Below, piece by piece: positions 44,213-53,826 of a stretch of 64,000 bases of DNA. Source of the DNA: Spirochaetaceae bacterium bin103 (GTDB taxonomy: Bacteria; Spirochaetota; Spirochaetia; SZUA-6; Bin103). The DNA lies in the NCBI GenBank assembly GCA_002238925.1, contig MPNH01000022.1, positions 1 to 64,000 on the forward strand, in the 5' to 3' direction. Below the pieces are notes generated by a model. That model saw nothing but the letters and a program-made list of their open reading frames with translations, was not told the origin of the DNA and ran no database searches. Made by a program: the position numbers and the translations under genes. Position 1 is the first letter of the stretch, and each line of letters begins with the position of its first letter.

Positions 44213-45072
44213 TCAACCTCGATACCGTGCAGGGCGGGCTCGGACGCATCCCGCTGGCCACGTTGCTGCCGCTGGCGCGCGGGTGTGGCTTCGACACGGT
44301 GACCTTTCCGCTGTGGGAGGTCTCTACCGACGAGCAGGCCCGCGGCGCGGCCGAGCGAGTGCGCGATCACGGCCTGCAGTGGGCGCTGATGCCGATGGAC
44401 ATCGACATTCTGCGGGAATGCTCCGACCACGACTACGCGGCCGACCTGGAACGGCTGCAGCGGCAGATGGACCTGGCGCAGGCGGCCGGCGTGCAGCGCT
44501 ACTACAACCACGTATGGCCGGGCAGCAACGAACGCGCGCGCAACGAGAACTTCGCCTGGTGCGTGGAGCGGTTCGGTAAGGTGTTCGAGGCGGCGAGCGC
44601 CCGCGGCATCAAGGCGGGGTTGGAGTTTCTGGGACCGAAACCGCTGTGCGATTCGTTCCGCTACCCGTTCATCCGCGGCTTGCGGGAGATGCTCACCCTG
44701 GCCGACGCGATCGCGCCCGCCGTCGCGGTGCAGTTCGACACCTACCACTGGTTTACCTCCGGCACCACGCTCGAAGAGATCCGCTTGCTCGGCTCCGGCG
44801 ACCGCGTGGTCGGCGTCCACCTCAACGACGGCTGGCGGAGCCGCTCGCGCGACGAGCAGCAGGACCTGGAGCGCGAGCTGCCGCTCGCCACCGGCGTGAT
44901 CGACAGCGTGGCGCCGGTGCGCGTGCTGCACGAGTTGGGCTACGACGGACCGGTATGGGTGGAGCCGTTCGAGCCGGCCGCCACGCGCTTGCAGGCGCTG
45001 CCGCTGGAGCAGGCGCTGCAGACGCTTGCCGACAGCGCGGCCGAGGTGCTGCGCCGCGCGGGAGTCCGCTGA
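44206..45072 (+). CDS. Sugar phosphate isomerase/epimerase-like TIM barrel
   Basis: A 288-residue AP2Ec-type TIM barrel: LARGCGFDTVTFPLWEVS, AAGVQRYYNHVWPGSNERAR, IKAGLEFLGPKPLCDSFRYP, AVQFDTYHWFTSGTTLEEI and VGVHLNDGWRSRSRDEQQD provide the usual Glu/Asp/His metal ligands. The start ATG 44206 overlaps the preceding isomerase-like gene. The C-terminal GYDGPVWVEPFEP is conserved in the family. Two adjacent members suggest successive steps in catabolism of one sugar or polyol. Confidence 0.85.
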   Translation: MLINLDTVQGGLGRIPLATLLPLARGCGFDTVTFPLWEVSTDEQARGAAERVRDHGLQWALMPMDIDILRECSDHDYAADLERLQRQMDLAQAAGVQRYYNHVWPGSNERARNENFAWCVERFGKVFEAASARGIKAGLEFLGPKPLCDSFRYPFIRGLREMLTLADAIAPAVAVQFDTYHWFTSGTTLEEIRLLGSGDRVVGVHLNDGWRSRSRDEQQDLERELPLATGVIDSVAPVRVLHELGYDGPVWVEPFEPAATRLQALPLEQALQTLADSAAEVLRRAGVR

Positions 45073-45149
45073 GCCGGTCGCCGGCGCCGCCCGGGATGAC
45101 CAGGTGTGGGCATGCCGGGTAGGATCGGCGCCATGCAAACAGGAGCACC

Positions 45150-46660
45150 GTGCACGCCATGAGCGGGGTCGCCGTTATTCCGCGCCCGGTGGCTGTGACC
45201 TCCGGAGCCGGTGCGCTGCCGATTTCGGCAGACACCGAGGTGTTGGCCGACCGCGACAGCGCCGCGGCGGCGCGCCTGCTGGCTTCCTGGTTGCCGGCGG
45301 CTGCCGGACCGGCCCGCCGCCCCCGCCCCCTCCCCCCCGCCCCCGCCCCCCGCCGCGCCCCCGCCCCGCCGGGCGCCATCGTGCTGACAACCGACACCAC
45401 CCGTACCGACCTGGGCGACGAAGGTTACGCGCTGTCGGTCGCGCCGCAGGGCGCCACGGTTACCGGCGGCACGCCGCGCGGCGTGCTGTGGGGCGCGCAG
45501 ACGCTGCGCCAGCTTCTGGGCCCGCCGGGAACCGCCACCACGCTGCCGGCGGTCGATATCGTCGACCATCCGCGGTTCGCCTGGCGCGGCCTGCACCTGG
45601 ACGTGGCGCGCCACTTCTTTCCGGTGCCGTTCATCGAGCGGCTGATCGACCTGATGGCGCTGTACAAGCTCAACACGTTCCACTGGCACCTGACCGAAGA
45701 CCAGGGCTGGCGGATCGAGATCCGCTCCCGGCCGCGGCTTACCGAGACCGGTGCGCGGCGCGCCGCCACGCCCCTGCCGCAGGACCGCACGCAAACGGAC
45801 GACACGTCCTACGCCGGCCACTACACGCAGGACGAGGTACGCCGGGTGGTGGCATACGCCGGCGAACGCGGCGTGACCGTGGTGCCGGAAATCGAGATGC
45901 CCGGCCACTCGCAGGCGGCACTGGCCAGCTACCCGGAACTGGGCTGCACCGGCTCCGGCTACGAGGTGGCCACCACTTGGGGCATCAAGAGCGATGTGCT
46001 GTGCGCCGGACGCGAGACCACCTTCGCGTTCCTGGAAGAGGTGCTGGAAGAGGTGCTGGAGCTGTTTCCAGGCCCGTTCATCCACGTCGGCGGCGACGAG
46101 TGCCCGAAACAGGCGTGGCGCGCCTGCGCCCACTGCCAGGCGCGGATCGCGAGCGAGCGGCTCGCCGATGAGGACGAGCTGCAGAGCTGGTTCATTCGCC
46201 GCATGGCCGGCTGGCTGGGGGGTCGCGGCCGGGGGCTGGGGGGGCTGGGCGGGGGTGTGGGGGGGGCGGCGTGGGGGCGGCGGCGGCGGGCCACGATGGG
46301 GTGATGTCGCCCAACACGCACTGCTACTTCGACTACTACCAGTCCGAAGACACGGCGGCCGAGCCGCCGGCGATCGGCGGCCACCTGCCGCTGGAGCAGG
46401 TGTATTCCTTCGAGCCGGTGCCTCCTGCGCTCGCCGATCATGCCGCCCGTGTGCTCGGCGTGCAGGGCAACATCTGGACCGAATACATGGCCACCGAGTC
46501 GCAGGTCGAATACATGGCGTTTCCGCGCGCCCTGGCGCTGGCGGAGGTGGCCTGGACCCCGGCGGAATTGCGCTCGCCGGCCCACTTCCGCGCCCGGCTG
46601 GCCGCGCACCGGCCGCTGCTCGACCGCATCGGCGTCGGCTACCGCTCCTGGCAGGATTGA
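45150..46660 (+). CDS. GH20 beta-N-acetylhexosaminidase (frame disrupted)
   Basis: GH20 enzymes remove terminal GlcNAc/GalNAc. The N-terminal GH20b-like domain leads to the barrel: HPRFAWRGLHLDVARHFFPV, LNTFHWHLTEDQGWRIEIRS, VVPEIEMPGHSQAALASYPE and the catalytic pair D316-E317 in FIHVGGDECPKQAW. The frame then runs into a G-rich stretch (46213-46300) where the family has GWDEIL...MSWRG, and stops at 46304. Homology resumes in another frame as VMSPNTHCYFDYYQSED and GVQGNIWTEYMATESQVEYM to 46660. A C-rich stretch near 45313-45376 lies in the N-domain. No signal peptide is evident; start GTG 45150. Confidence 0.82.
45313..45376 (+). repeat. C-rich low-complexity stretch in the GH20 gene
   Basis: Mostly C with scattered G and one T, encoding a Pro/Arg/Ala string (RRPRPLPPAPAPRRAPAPP) with no counterpart expected in GH20. 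The frame is kept. It belongs to the suspect series. Confidence 0.65.
46213..46300 (+). repeat. G-rich low-complexity stretch in the GH20 gene
   Basis: About 85 bases, nearly all G with some C and T, replacing the codons for the conserved GWDEIL to MSWRG part of the barrel. The left edge still resembles expected codons with bases drifting to G. It breaks the frame, and a short piece of real sequence is probably missing. Confidence 0.75.
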
Positions 46661-46697
46661 GCAGACCTGCTCCCGGCCTCCGGCGGGCGATCGCGCT

Positions 46698-47750
46698 CTA
46701 TACCGCCGCCGGTGCGGCGGCCTCCCGGACGGCCGCGAGCGCCTGCTCGGCCGCACGCAGCGCGGCATCGATGTCGCCGCGCTCGATGCCGTAGTGGGTG
46801 ACCATGCGCAACTCCGAATCGCCCGGGTTGATCAGCACGCCGCGCTCGCGCAGTCCGGCGGCAATGCGGTGGCCGGTTCCCGCCGGCACCCCGAAGTAGA
46901 CGATGTTGGTCTGGATCATGTCCGGATCCACGCTCACGCCCTTGATCTGCGCCAGTCCCTCGGCCAGCACCCGCGCGTGGTGATGGTCGTCCGCCAGGCG
47001 CCCAATCATGGTGTCCATTGCCACCAGACCCGCCGCCGCCAGCACACCGACCTGGCGCATCGCGGCGCCGAGGATCTTGCGCCAGCGGGTCGCTTCGTCG
47101 ATGAATGCACGGCTGCCGCACACCACGCTGCCCACCGGGCACGCCAGCCCCTTCGACAGGCACACGGTCACCGAGTCGGCCGCCGCGGCCAGTTCCGCGG
47201 CCGGCGTATTCAGCGCCACCGCGGCGTTGAACAGCCGCGCGCCGTCCAGGTGGACGCCAAGGCCGGCCGCACGCGCCGCGCCGGTCATGGCGGCGATCTG
47301 CGCGCAGTCGAGTGCCCGCCCGGAGCTGGCGTTGTGGGTGTTCTCGATGCACAGCAGGCGGGTGCGCGGGCAGTGGTAGTCGTCCGGCTTCACCGCCGCG
47401 GCGATCGCCTCCGGCGCCAGCTCGCCGTAGCGGTTGGTCGGCAACGGGAACAGCACCACGCCGCCAAGCACCGACGTGCCCCCGGCCTCGTGCTCGAAGA
47501 TGTGGCACTGGTTGCCGAGCAGGATCTCGTCGCCGCGCCGGGTCTGCGCCAGCACCGAAACCAGGTTGCCCTGGGTGCCGGAGGCCACGAACAGGCCCGC
47601 TTCCTTGCCGAGCAGCGCCGCCATCCGCTCCTGCAGGCGGTTTACGGTGGGGTCGTCGCCGTACACGTCGTCGCCGAGTTCGGCATCGTACATGGCGCGC
47701 CGCATCTCGCGGCTCGGGTGGGTTACGGTATCGCTGCGCAGGTCAATCAT
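46698..47750 (-). CDS. ltaE: Low-specificity L-threonine aldolase
   Basis: A 350-residue PLP enzyme (threonine or allo-threonine to glycine plus acetaldehyde). Start MIDLRSDTVTHPSREMRRAM is diagnostic; MGDDVYGDDPTVN-type motif appears as LGDDVYGDDPTVNRLQ. PLP lysine K200 lies in VTVCLSKGLACPVGS. Also LCIENTHNASSGRALD and VHLDGARLFNAAVA. An alternative ATG four codons upstream (47762) is possible. It lies 71 bp downstream of the ABC-2 permease gene on the same strand. Confidence 0.92.
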   Translation of the reverse strand: MIDLRSDTVTHPSREMRRAMYDAELGDDVYGDDPTVNRLQERMAALLGKEAGLFVASGTQGNLVSVLAQTRRGDEILLGNQCHIFEHEAGGTSVLGGVVLFPLPTNRYGELAPEAIAAAVKPDDYHCPRTRLLCIENTHNASSGRALDCAQIAAMTGAARAAGLGVHLDGARLFNAAVALNTPAAELAAAADSVTVCLSKGLACPVGSVVCGSRAFIDEATRWRKILGAAMRQVGVLAAAGLVAMDTMIGRLADDHHHARVLAEGLAQIKGVSVDPDMIQTNIVYFGVPAGTGHRIAAGLRERGVLINPGDSELRMVTHYGIERGDIDAALRAAEQALAAVREAAAPAAV

Positions 47751-47821
47751 TGCGCCCCGCATTGTGGCGCGCAGGGGCTCCCTGCGGCAAGCGCGGCACG
47801 CGCCGGCGTGCCGCGCCGGCG

Positions 47822-48610
47822 TTACGCGGAGGCGCCGGAGTAGCGCTTGAGGCCGAGGCGCCACAGCAGACGCGACGCGACCAGCGTGAACAGTGCCACC
47901 GCCAGCGCCAGCACCACCCGTTCGCCGGTGAGCCGCCCCACGGCCGCCTCCGCCGGCACGGTGACGGCGATCGCCACCGGCACGATGAAGGTCAGAATGA
48001 AGCGCAGCCACTGCGGGTAGATGCCGATCGGCCAGCGCGCCGCCTGATACACGTCGCTGAAGATGGCGAAGATGTTCTCGATGTGCAGAAACCAGAACGA
48101 GGCTGCCGCCATGGCCAGAAAGAAACTGTAGATGATGGCGCCGCCGGCCAGCAGCATGAGCGCGAATCCGGCGCTGTCGGCGACGGTCACCGCATCGCCG
48201 CGGCGTATCAGCGCTACCGCGAGCACGATCACGCCCAGGGCCACGTCGACCAGCTTCCACACTCGTATGTCCGAGATGCTGATCAGGAACTGTACCTCGA
48301 CCGGTTTGGTCAGGGTGTAGTCGAGGGTGCCCTCGCGCACATCCTCCATCAGCCGCGCCATGCTCGGCTCGATCACCCCGCCCATGGCGGCGCTCATCAG
48401 CAGGTAGACTCCGAGCACCGCCAGAATCTCATCATGCCCCCACCCGCCAAGGCTCTCGGTGTGGCCGAACACCACCAGCAGGCCGCCGAGCGCGGCGCCG
48501 ACCGCCACCCCTGACTGCAGCAGTTGCAGGTACAGGTTGGCGCGATAGGCGAACTCGTTGAGCAAACCGATCTTGAAAAAGGTCCAGGCGACGCGCAGCG
48601 CGTGCAGCAC
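47822..48610 (-). CDS. ABC-2 type permease subunit
   Basis: A 262-residue membrane protein of the DUF990/ABC-2 group with about six helices: YLQLLQSGVAVGAALGGLLV, EILAVLGVYLLMSAAMGG, EGTLDYTLTKPVEVQFLISI and the last helix region LALAVALFTLVASRLLWRLG. GTG 48610 is preferred because it overlaps the stop of the preceding permease by one base. It forms an exporter with the permease at 48.6 kb and the ATPase at 49.4 kb. Confidence 0.85.
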   Translation of the reverse strand: MLHALRVAWTFFKIGLLNEFAYRANLYLQLLQSGVAVGAALGGLLVVFGHTESLGGWGHDEILAVLGVYLLMSAAMGGVIEPSMARLMEDVREGTLDYTLTKPVEVQFLISISDIRVWKLVDVALGVIVLAVALIRRGDAVTVADSAGFALMLLAGGAIIYSFFLAMAAASFWFLHIENIFAIFSDVYQAARWPIGIYPQWLRFILTFIVPVAIAVTVPAEAAVGRLTGERVVLALAVALFTLVASRLLWRLGLKRYSGASA

Positions 48611-49401
48611 TAGTTTCCGACCGCCGTGAACTTGCGCACGCCCAGCTTCCACCCCACCTGCAGCAGCACCAGCCCGACCACCAGCCACAGCACCTGCATC
48701 TGGAATCCGGTCACGATCATCGCCCGGTCCAGCCGGTTCAGCAGCAGTTCCACCGGGAACCAGATGGTCCATCGGAACGGCAAATACCAGCTCAACCGCT
48801 CCAGCCATGGCGGCATCAATTCCAGCGGGGCCAGCCGCCCGGAGAAGAACAGCATCACCAGGAAGTAGATCTGAGCGAGCGCCGTGCTGCGCGTGGTCCA
48901 GAACGCCGACAGTGCGAACGTCCAGTCCAGCACCATGCGCATCCAGTAGGCGGCCGCCAACGCCACCGTGCCGAGCGCCAACGACGCCGCCCGAAAACCG
49001 AACGCCGGGTCGAACAGGACGGTGAGCAGGATCACCACCGGCACGATGATGATCAGCGTCAGGATCTTGTAACCGATGTTGTCGGCCACATCGCTGTGGA
49101 AGGGATGGATCGGCATGAGGAGCACTGCCGCGAGTTCGCCGCTACGGACCCGGTATTCGAACTCGTAGATGATCCAGGTGAAGGTGAGCTGGTTGACCAC
49201 CATCAGCACGATGAAGTAAGCGGCGAAGTCGGCCGCCCCGTAGCCGCCCACCGTGCCGCGCGCGGCGGCCACGGTTACCCACACCACCAGAAACACGGTC
49301 GGCTCCACGATCCGGTTGATCATCCATACCGCCATCGCCACGCGGTACTGGAACTGGAGCGCCACGGTAATCTTGAGGTAGACCCAGTAGATGGCGAGCA
49401 C
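48610..49401 (-). CDS. ABC-2 type permease subunit
   Basis: A 263-residue membrane protein with six predicted helices: IVEPTVFLVVWVTVAAARG, AAYFIVLMVVNQLTFTWIIY, GYKILTLIIIVPVVILLTVL and IYFLVMLFFSGRLAPLELMP, the last being a hallmark of this ABC-2 subfamily. It lies 8 bp after the ATPase gene. Paired ABC-2 permeases of this kind export lipids, glycans or drugs; the substrate here is unknown. Confidence 0.87.
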   Translation of the reverse strand: MLAIYWVYLKITVALQFQYRVAMAVWMINRIVEPTVFLVVWVTVAAARGTVGGYGAADFAAYFIVLMVVNQLTFTWIIYEFEYRVRSGELAAVLLMPIHPFHSDVADNIGYKILTLIIIVPVVILLTVLFDPAFGFRAASLALGTVALAAAYWMRMVLDWTFALSAFWTTRSTALAQIYFLVMLFFSGRLAPLELMPPWLERLSWYLPFRWTIWFPVELLLNRLDRAMIVTGFQMQVLWLVVGLVLLQVGWKLGVRKFTAVGN

Positions 49402-49409
49402 GCGGCGGC

Positions 49410-50408
49410 CTACGCCTCGGCGGGGTGCCCGGACCGGTCCAGCGCTCCGGCAAACACCTGCGCAATCACATCCTCGATCGGTGGATCCTCCACCGTGAGA
49501 TCGATGACCGGCAGGTCGGCCAGCAGACGGCCGGTGACCTGCGGCGTGTCGGCCTTCGGTACCCGCAACGTGTGCCGGAGGCCCTCCGAGGTGACCACCT
49601 GGCCGTAGCGCGACAGGTCGGCCCCCTCCTGTTGCACTTCAACTACCACCGTCTTCAGCGGCGAGAACCGCGCCACCAGGTCGGTCAGCGCACCGTCGAA
49701 CAGAATGCGCCCGTGATCGATCACGATGATGCGCTTGCACAGCGCCTCGACATCCGCCATGTAGTGGCTGGTGAGCAGCACGGTGGTGTTGTGCAGCCGG
49801 TTATGGTCGGCCAGAAACGTCCGGATGCGGCGTTGCATGGTCACGTCCAGCCCGATGGTCGGCTCATCGAGGAACAGCACCCGCGGGCGATGGATCAGGG
49901 ACACCGCAATCTCACACTTCATCCGTTCGCCGAGCGACAGATTGCGCGCCGGCCGCTCCAGCAGCTCGCCGAGCTCCAGCAATTCGGTGAGTTCGTCCAG
50001 GGTGCGCCGGTAGTCCGCGGAGGGCACGCGATACACCACGCGGTTGCGCTCCAGGGAGTCGATCACCGGGATGTCCCAGATCATCTGGTTGCGCTGGCCC
50101 ATCACCAGGGTGATGCGGCTCAGGAAGGCGCGCTCGCGCTTGGACGGCACGTGGCCGAGCACCGTGGCGTGGCCGGAACTGGGGAACAGCAGGCCGGAAA
50201 GCATCTTCAGCGTGGTGGTCTTGCCGGCGCCGTTGGGACCGACGAAGCCAACGAATTCGCCCGGCTCGAGGCCGAACGACACCTCCGTGACCGCGGCCAC
50301 GGAGCGGGTGCGGCGGGCAAACAGGCTGCGCGCCGCGGCGGCCAGACCTGCCTCCCGCTCCGGAACGACGTACGTCTTGGTCAGTTCCCGTACATCTACG
50401 GCGAGCAT
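49410..50408 (-). CDS. ABC-2 exporter ATP-binding protein
   Basis: A 332-residue ATPase. Walker A GPNGAGKTT at residues 57-65, Q-loop in LVMGQRNQMIWDIPV, signature NLSLGERMKCEIAVSL, Walker B RVLFLDEPTIGLD and H-loop VLLTSHYMADV. The N-terminal ~35-residue insertion (EREAGLAAAARSLFARRTRS) and C-terminal extension are typical of the partners of DUF990-type permeases. The order ATPase-permease-permease indicates one exporter operon. Confidence 0.92.
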   Translation of the reverse strand: MLAVDVRELTKTYVVPEREAGLAAAARSLFARRTRSVAAVTEVSFGLEPGEFVGFVGPNGAGKTTTLKMLSGLLFPSSGHATVLGHVPSKRERAFLSRITLVMGQRNQMIWDIPVIDSLERNRVVYRVPSADYRRTLDELTELLELGELLERPARNLSLGERMKCEIAVSLIHRPRVLFLDEPTIGLDVTMQRRIRTFLADHNRLHNTTVLLTSHYMADVEALCKRIIVIDHGRILFDGALTDLVARFSPLKTVVVEVQQEGADLSRYGQVVTSEGLRHTLRVPKADTPQVTGRLLADLPVIDLTVEDPPIEDVIAQVFAGALDRSGHPAEA

Positions 50409-50427
50409 CGGCGGGGCCGCGGCACGG

Positions 50428-51714
50428 CTATAGGGCGGCGCGCAGCAGCGCGCGGATGTCCCGTACCAGAGCGCTGTAGCGGGTGGTCCCGGGCGTCAGC
50501 CGATTGGTCTCCAGGCGGCGGCCGTTGACGAACACGGTGGGCGTGGCCTGGACGCCGGCCTGCACCGCCTCGTCGATGTCGCGCCGGATGTGCCGGGCGG
50601 TGTCTTCGCTCTGCAGGTCGGTCAGGAATGCCTCGACATCGTCGATGCCGGCCTCCTCGGCGTTGGCCAGCACGCGTGCCGGAGCGTGGTTCTGGAAGTG
50701 TTCATACAGCAGCAGGTGGAAGTCGAGGAAACGATCCTGCTGATGGGCCGCGAAGGCGGCCGCGGCTGCCACGCAGGAAGAGCTGATCTGTTCGCGGCCC
50801 ATGTAGGGATTGCAGGTGGCATCCAGCGGAAAGAACTTGAACACCACGCGCACGTCGCCGGGGAAGTCCTCGGCCAGTTGCAACGCCTCGGGATCGAAAT
50901 TGCGGCAGTGGATGCAGTTGTAGTCGCCGTACACGACCACCTGGATCGGTGCGTCGGCGGGACCGACGCCCGGCGAGTCCGCGAGCGAAAACTGCTGCGT
51001 GGTGCGGCTCAGATAGAGCGAGGTGGCGCCGAGGGTGCCGGGCGCGGAACTGGCCGCCCGGCCGGCGAGGCCGATGGCGCTGGTTTCCAGGCCCAGCGTG
51101 GCGCCGGCCGCCACGATCCCCCCGGCAGCCAGGGCCAGAGCCGCCGAACCGAACGCGGTTCCCGGACCGCGCGCCTGACGTCCTCCGCCCGCGGCCGCGC
51201 CGGCCCGGGCGCGGCGCCACAACAGCACCGCGAACAGCGCGAAGGTCACCAGCTGCAGCGCCGCACAGTACAGGCACAACGCCTTGATGACCGCCGCCGC
51301 GATTACCAGCAGCGCCAGCGCCACTACCGCGGACAGCCCGCTCAGGGCGGTAGCGACATCCAGGTTCACCGTCGCCAGGCGGCGGAACGGGCGCAGCAGG
51401 GGCAGCGCCAGCAGCACACCCATGGCACCGTACCCGGCCAGCGCCACCGACGAGATGGGGACCCCGGCCACGGCCGCAAAACGCGACTCGCTGACCCGGT
51501 CGCAATCCACGTAGGAGGAGATGCTGCAGCCGCTTTCCTGGCCGGCCACGACATGCTGGAAAAAGTTGTTGGTCAGCACAACGGTCAACACGAGACCGGC
51601 GACGACCAGCAACAGGGCGATCCACTCCAGCGGATCCCTGGCTCTCGCCGGCGGCGATTTCGACGGACTGCGTGATGATGGACTGCGTGATGAACGGTGG
51701 GGTCGCTGCGCCAT
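50428..51714 (-). CDS. VKOR-DsbA-like fusion (disulfide bond formation)
   Basis: A 428-residue fusion. The N-terminal vitamin K epoxide reductase domain has four or five helices; loop SGCSISSYVDCDRVSESRF with paired Cys and the redox CLYC motif in IKALCLYCAALQLV. After a linker helix comes an exported DsbA/thioredoxin-like domain with CIHC in YGDYNCIHCRNFDPEAL and the cis-Pro region ATPTVFVNGRR. VKOR reoxidises the DsbA-like partner using quinone, so the fusion would make disulfides in exported proteins. It lies 19 bp upstream of the ABC-2 ATPase gene on the same strand. Confidence 0.9.
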   Translation of the reverse strand: MAQRPHRSSRSPSSRSPSKSPPARARDPLEWIALLLVVAGLVLTVVLTNNFFQHVVAGQESGCSISSYVDCDRVSESRFAAVAGVPISSVALAGYGAMGVLLALPLLRPFRRLATVNLDVATALSGLSAVVALALLVIAAAVIKALCLYCAALQLVTFALFAVLLWRRARAGAAAGGGRQARGPGTAFGSAALALAAGGIVAAGATLGLETSAIGLAGRAASSAPGTLGATSLYLSRTTQQFSLADSPGVGPADAPIQVVVYGDYNCIHCRNFDPEALQLAEDFPGDVRVVFKFFPLDATCNPYMGREQISSSCVAAAAAFAAHQQDRFLDFHLLLYEHFQNHAPARVLANAEEAGIDDVEAFLTDLQSEDTARHIRRDIDEAVQAGVQATPTVFVNGRRLETNRLTPGTTRYSALVRDIRALLRAAL

Positions 51715-52033
51715 TGGCTAACAAGGTCGCAGCCTGGCCGAGCCGCGTCAAGACGGCGTCAGCACGAGGGAGCACGAGGGCGCCGGGGCGCATGCAAACA
51801 ATCCATCGATCTCGCTTGACGGACGCTCATGCTATGCTCACACTACCAGCCACCGAAGCGGCGCCGGGTTGGTCGGCGGCGGATCGGAACGACGGATTTA
51901 TGCGGGTTGAATATGCACAATATGTCTTTCCTCATGCGCCGGCGCAGCCATCCCGAGGCATGCAGGACCACTCGGGGGGTTACGACGGCGACGTTGGTTG
52001 GCCGACGCTCACGGGACGGGGCAGTTCCGACTG
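51715..52033. other. Intergenic region, nothing recognised
   Basis: Divergent promoter region between the VKOR-DsbA gene and a small hypothetical gene. I see no confident coding sequence, repeat or hairpin. Confidence 0.4.
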
Positions 52034-52264
52034 ATGCCGCGCGCTGACCGAGGGGCACGAAACGTCAATACCAAGGTTCGCGACCTGGTCGCCGATCTCG
52101 AATCGGCGGTGGCCGATGCGGAGTTGATCGTCGACCAGCACCTGCTCGACCGGATCGCCAATCTCAACCAGGTGTTCGCGACTCTTCACCGGCAGGGCCC
52201 GCAACGGCTGCGCCAGGCGCGCTCCGCCACCTCCCGCCGGCGGGCCAAGCGCGACGCGAGCTGA
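52034..52264 (+). CDS. Hypothetical small protein
   Basis: A 76-residue protein from ATG 52034 (MPRADRGARNVNTKVRDLVA). The middle is a predicted amphipathic helix (LVADLESAVADAELIVDQHL, then LDRIANLNQVFATLHRQG) and the end is strongly basic (RQARSATSRRRAKRDAS). No family recognised. It could be a small nucleic-acid-binding or structural protein; it may also be spurious. Confidence 0.4.
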   Translation: MPRADRGARNVNTKVRDLVADLESAVADAELIVDQHLLDRIANLNQVFATLHRQGPQRLRQARSATSRRRAKRDAS

Positions 52265-52344
52265 CCGGCTCCGGGCGCCGCTAGTACACGCGCCGACGCG
52301 GTGTTGCAGCAGCCGCCGATCGACAGGCGGCCGGGAACGCGGCC

Positions 52345-53766
52345 GTGAACTTCGCGTGGGAGCTGTTCGTAGACCTCGGCATCATCGGGTTGGCGCTGGC
52401 GTTTGCCACGCTGTTGCGAGCCCGGATCGGCTTCTTCCAGTCCCTTCTCATCCCCAACGCGATCATCGCGGGCCTGCTGCTGCTGCCGTTCTACAACTGG
52501 GTCGCACCCCTACTCGGCATCGGCCGCGGCGGCCTGGAGAACTTGGTCTTCCACCTGCTCAACCTCACCTTCATTGCCATCGCGTTGCGTCCGAGCCCGC
52601 CGCGGCGCCGGTCGCGAGCGGTTCTCGGCACTGCCACGGTAATTATCTCGCAGTTCGCGCTGCAGGGCCTGCTCGGCCTCGGGCTGACCTTCCTGTTCAT
52701 CGTCGTGCCGATCCTGCCGGCGCTGTTTCCGAGCTACGGGTTCCTGGTCACGCTCGGCTACGTGCTCGGGCCGGGGCAGGCATTTTCGATTGGCCTGAGC
52801 TGGCAGCCGCTCGGGTTTGCGGATGCCGCCAGCCTGGGACTGATTTTCGGCTCCATCGGATTCCTGGTGGCGTGCTTCGGTGGCCTGTGGCTGATCAATC
52901 TCGGTATGCGGCGCGGCTACCTCAAGCTCGGCGCCGACGAGATCCGCGCGCGGCGCTCCGATTCGGGCCTGCTCGCACGCGGTGACCGGCGGCCGGCCGG
53001 TCTGCGCCAGACCACGCGCAGCGAAGCCATCGACACGCTGTCGCTGATGCTGGCGGCGGTGTTCGGCGTCTACCTGGTCACCTACCTGCTGCTGAGAGGC
53101 CTGACCGGCCTGCTGATGCCGATCGGCGGCGCCGTCGCACAGATCGCCGAGGGCCTGTGGGGCATCGCGTTCGTGTTCGGGCTGCTGGTGGCGCTGCTGG
53201 TGAAGGCGGTCCTGCGCCGTGCGAAGTGGGACCACCTGCTGGAGGAACGCGGCCTGACGCGAATCAGCGGCGGCGCGGTCGACTTCATGGTGGCGGCCGC
53301 ACTCGGCGCCATCTCGCTCAGCGTGGTGCGTACCAACTGGCTGCCAATCGTGGTGTTCGCGCTGCTGATGGCGGCGCTGGCGGCGCTGACTATCATGTGG
53401 CTCGGCTCGCGCCTGTTCGCCGGCGACTTCGCGTTCGAGCGCGTGGTGCTGTTCTGGGGAACCTTGACCGGAACCCTCAGCACCGGCCTGGCCCTGCTGC
53501 GGGCGGTGGACCCGGAATTCAAGACGCCGGCCGCCTCCGACTACCTGTATGCCTCCGCGCTCGCCTTCTTCCTGGTCCTGCCGCTGATCCTGGTGTCGGG
53601 GTTCCCGGCCCTGGCCCACGCCAACGGCAACCGCTCGCTCTACCTGGTCACCGTAGTCGTGCTGCTGCTGTACGTGGTACTGGTGGCGGCGGCACACGCG
53701 CTGCTGTGCCGCCGTGCCGGGCGGCGCGCGTTCGCCGACATCACGCGCCCCTGGGCTTCCTCGTAG
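52345..53766 (+). CDS. GltS-like sodium:glutamate symporter
   Basis: A 473-residue membrane protein with about 12 helices. The N-terminal part LGIIGLALAFATLLRARIGF, FFQSLLIPNAIIAGLLLLP and later GYVLGPGQAFSIGLSWQPLG, GSIGFLVACFGGLWLINLG follow the GltS pattern, with an inverted second half (ALGAISLSVVRTNWLPIVVF, GTLTGTLSTGLALLRAVDPE). It starts at GTG 52345. Length and inserts differ somewhat from classical GltS (~400 residues), so glutamate specificity is uncertain. Confidence 0.75.
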   Translation: MNFAWELFVDLGIIGLALAFATLLRARIGFFQSLLIPNAIIAGLLLLPFYNWVAPLLGIGRGGLENLVFHLLNLTFIAIALRPSPPRRRSRAVLGTATVIISQFALQGLLGLGLTFLFIVVPILPALFPSYGFLVTLGYVLGPGQAFSIGLSWQPLGFADAASLGLIFGSIGFLVACFGGLWLINLGMRRGYLKLGADEIRARRSDSGLLARGDRRPAGLRQTTRSEAIDTLSLMLAAVFGVYLVTYLLLRGLTGLLMPIGGAVAQIAEGLWGIAFVFGLLVALLVKAVLRRAKWDHLLEERGLTRISGGAVDFMVAAALGAISLSVVRTNWLPIVVFALLMAALAALTIMWLGSRLFAGDFAFERVVLFWGTLTGTLSTGLALLRAVDPEFKTPAASDYLYASALAFFLVLPLILVSGFPALAHANGNRSLYLVTVVVLLLYVVLVAAAHALLCRRAGRRAFADITRPWASS

Positions 53767-53826
53767 CGGCGGTCGCCGACGCGAGCACGGCGCCCGTGCG
53801 CGCTCGACGACGGGCCGCCGAGCGGC

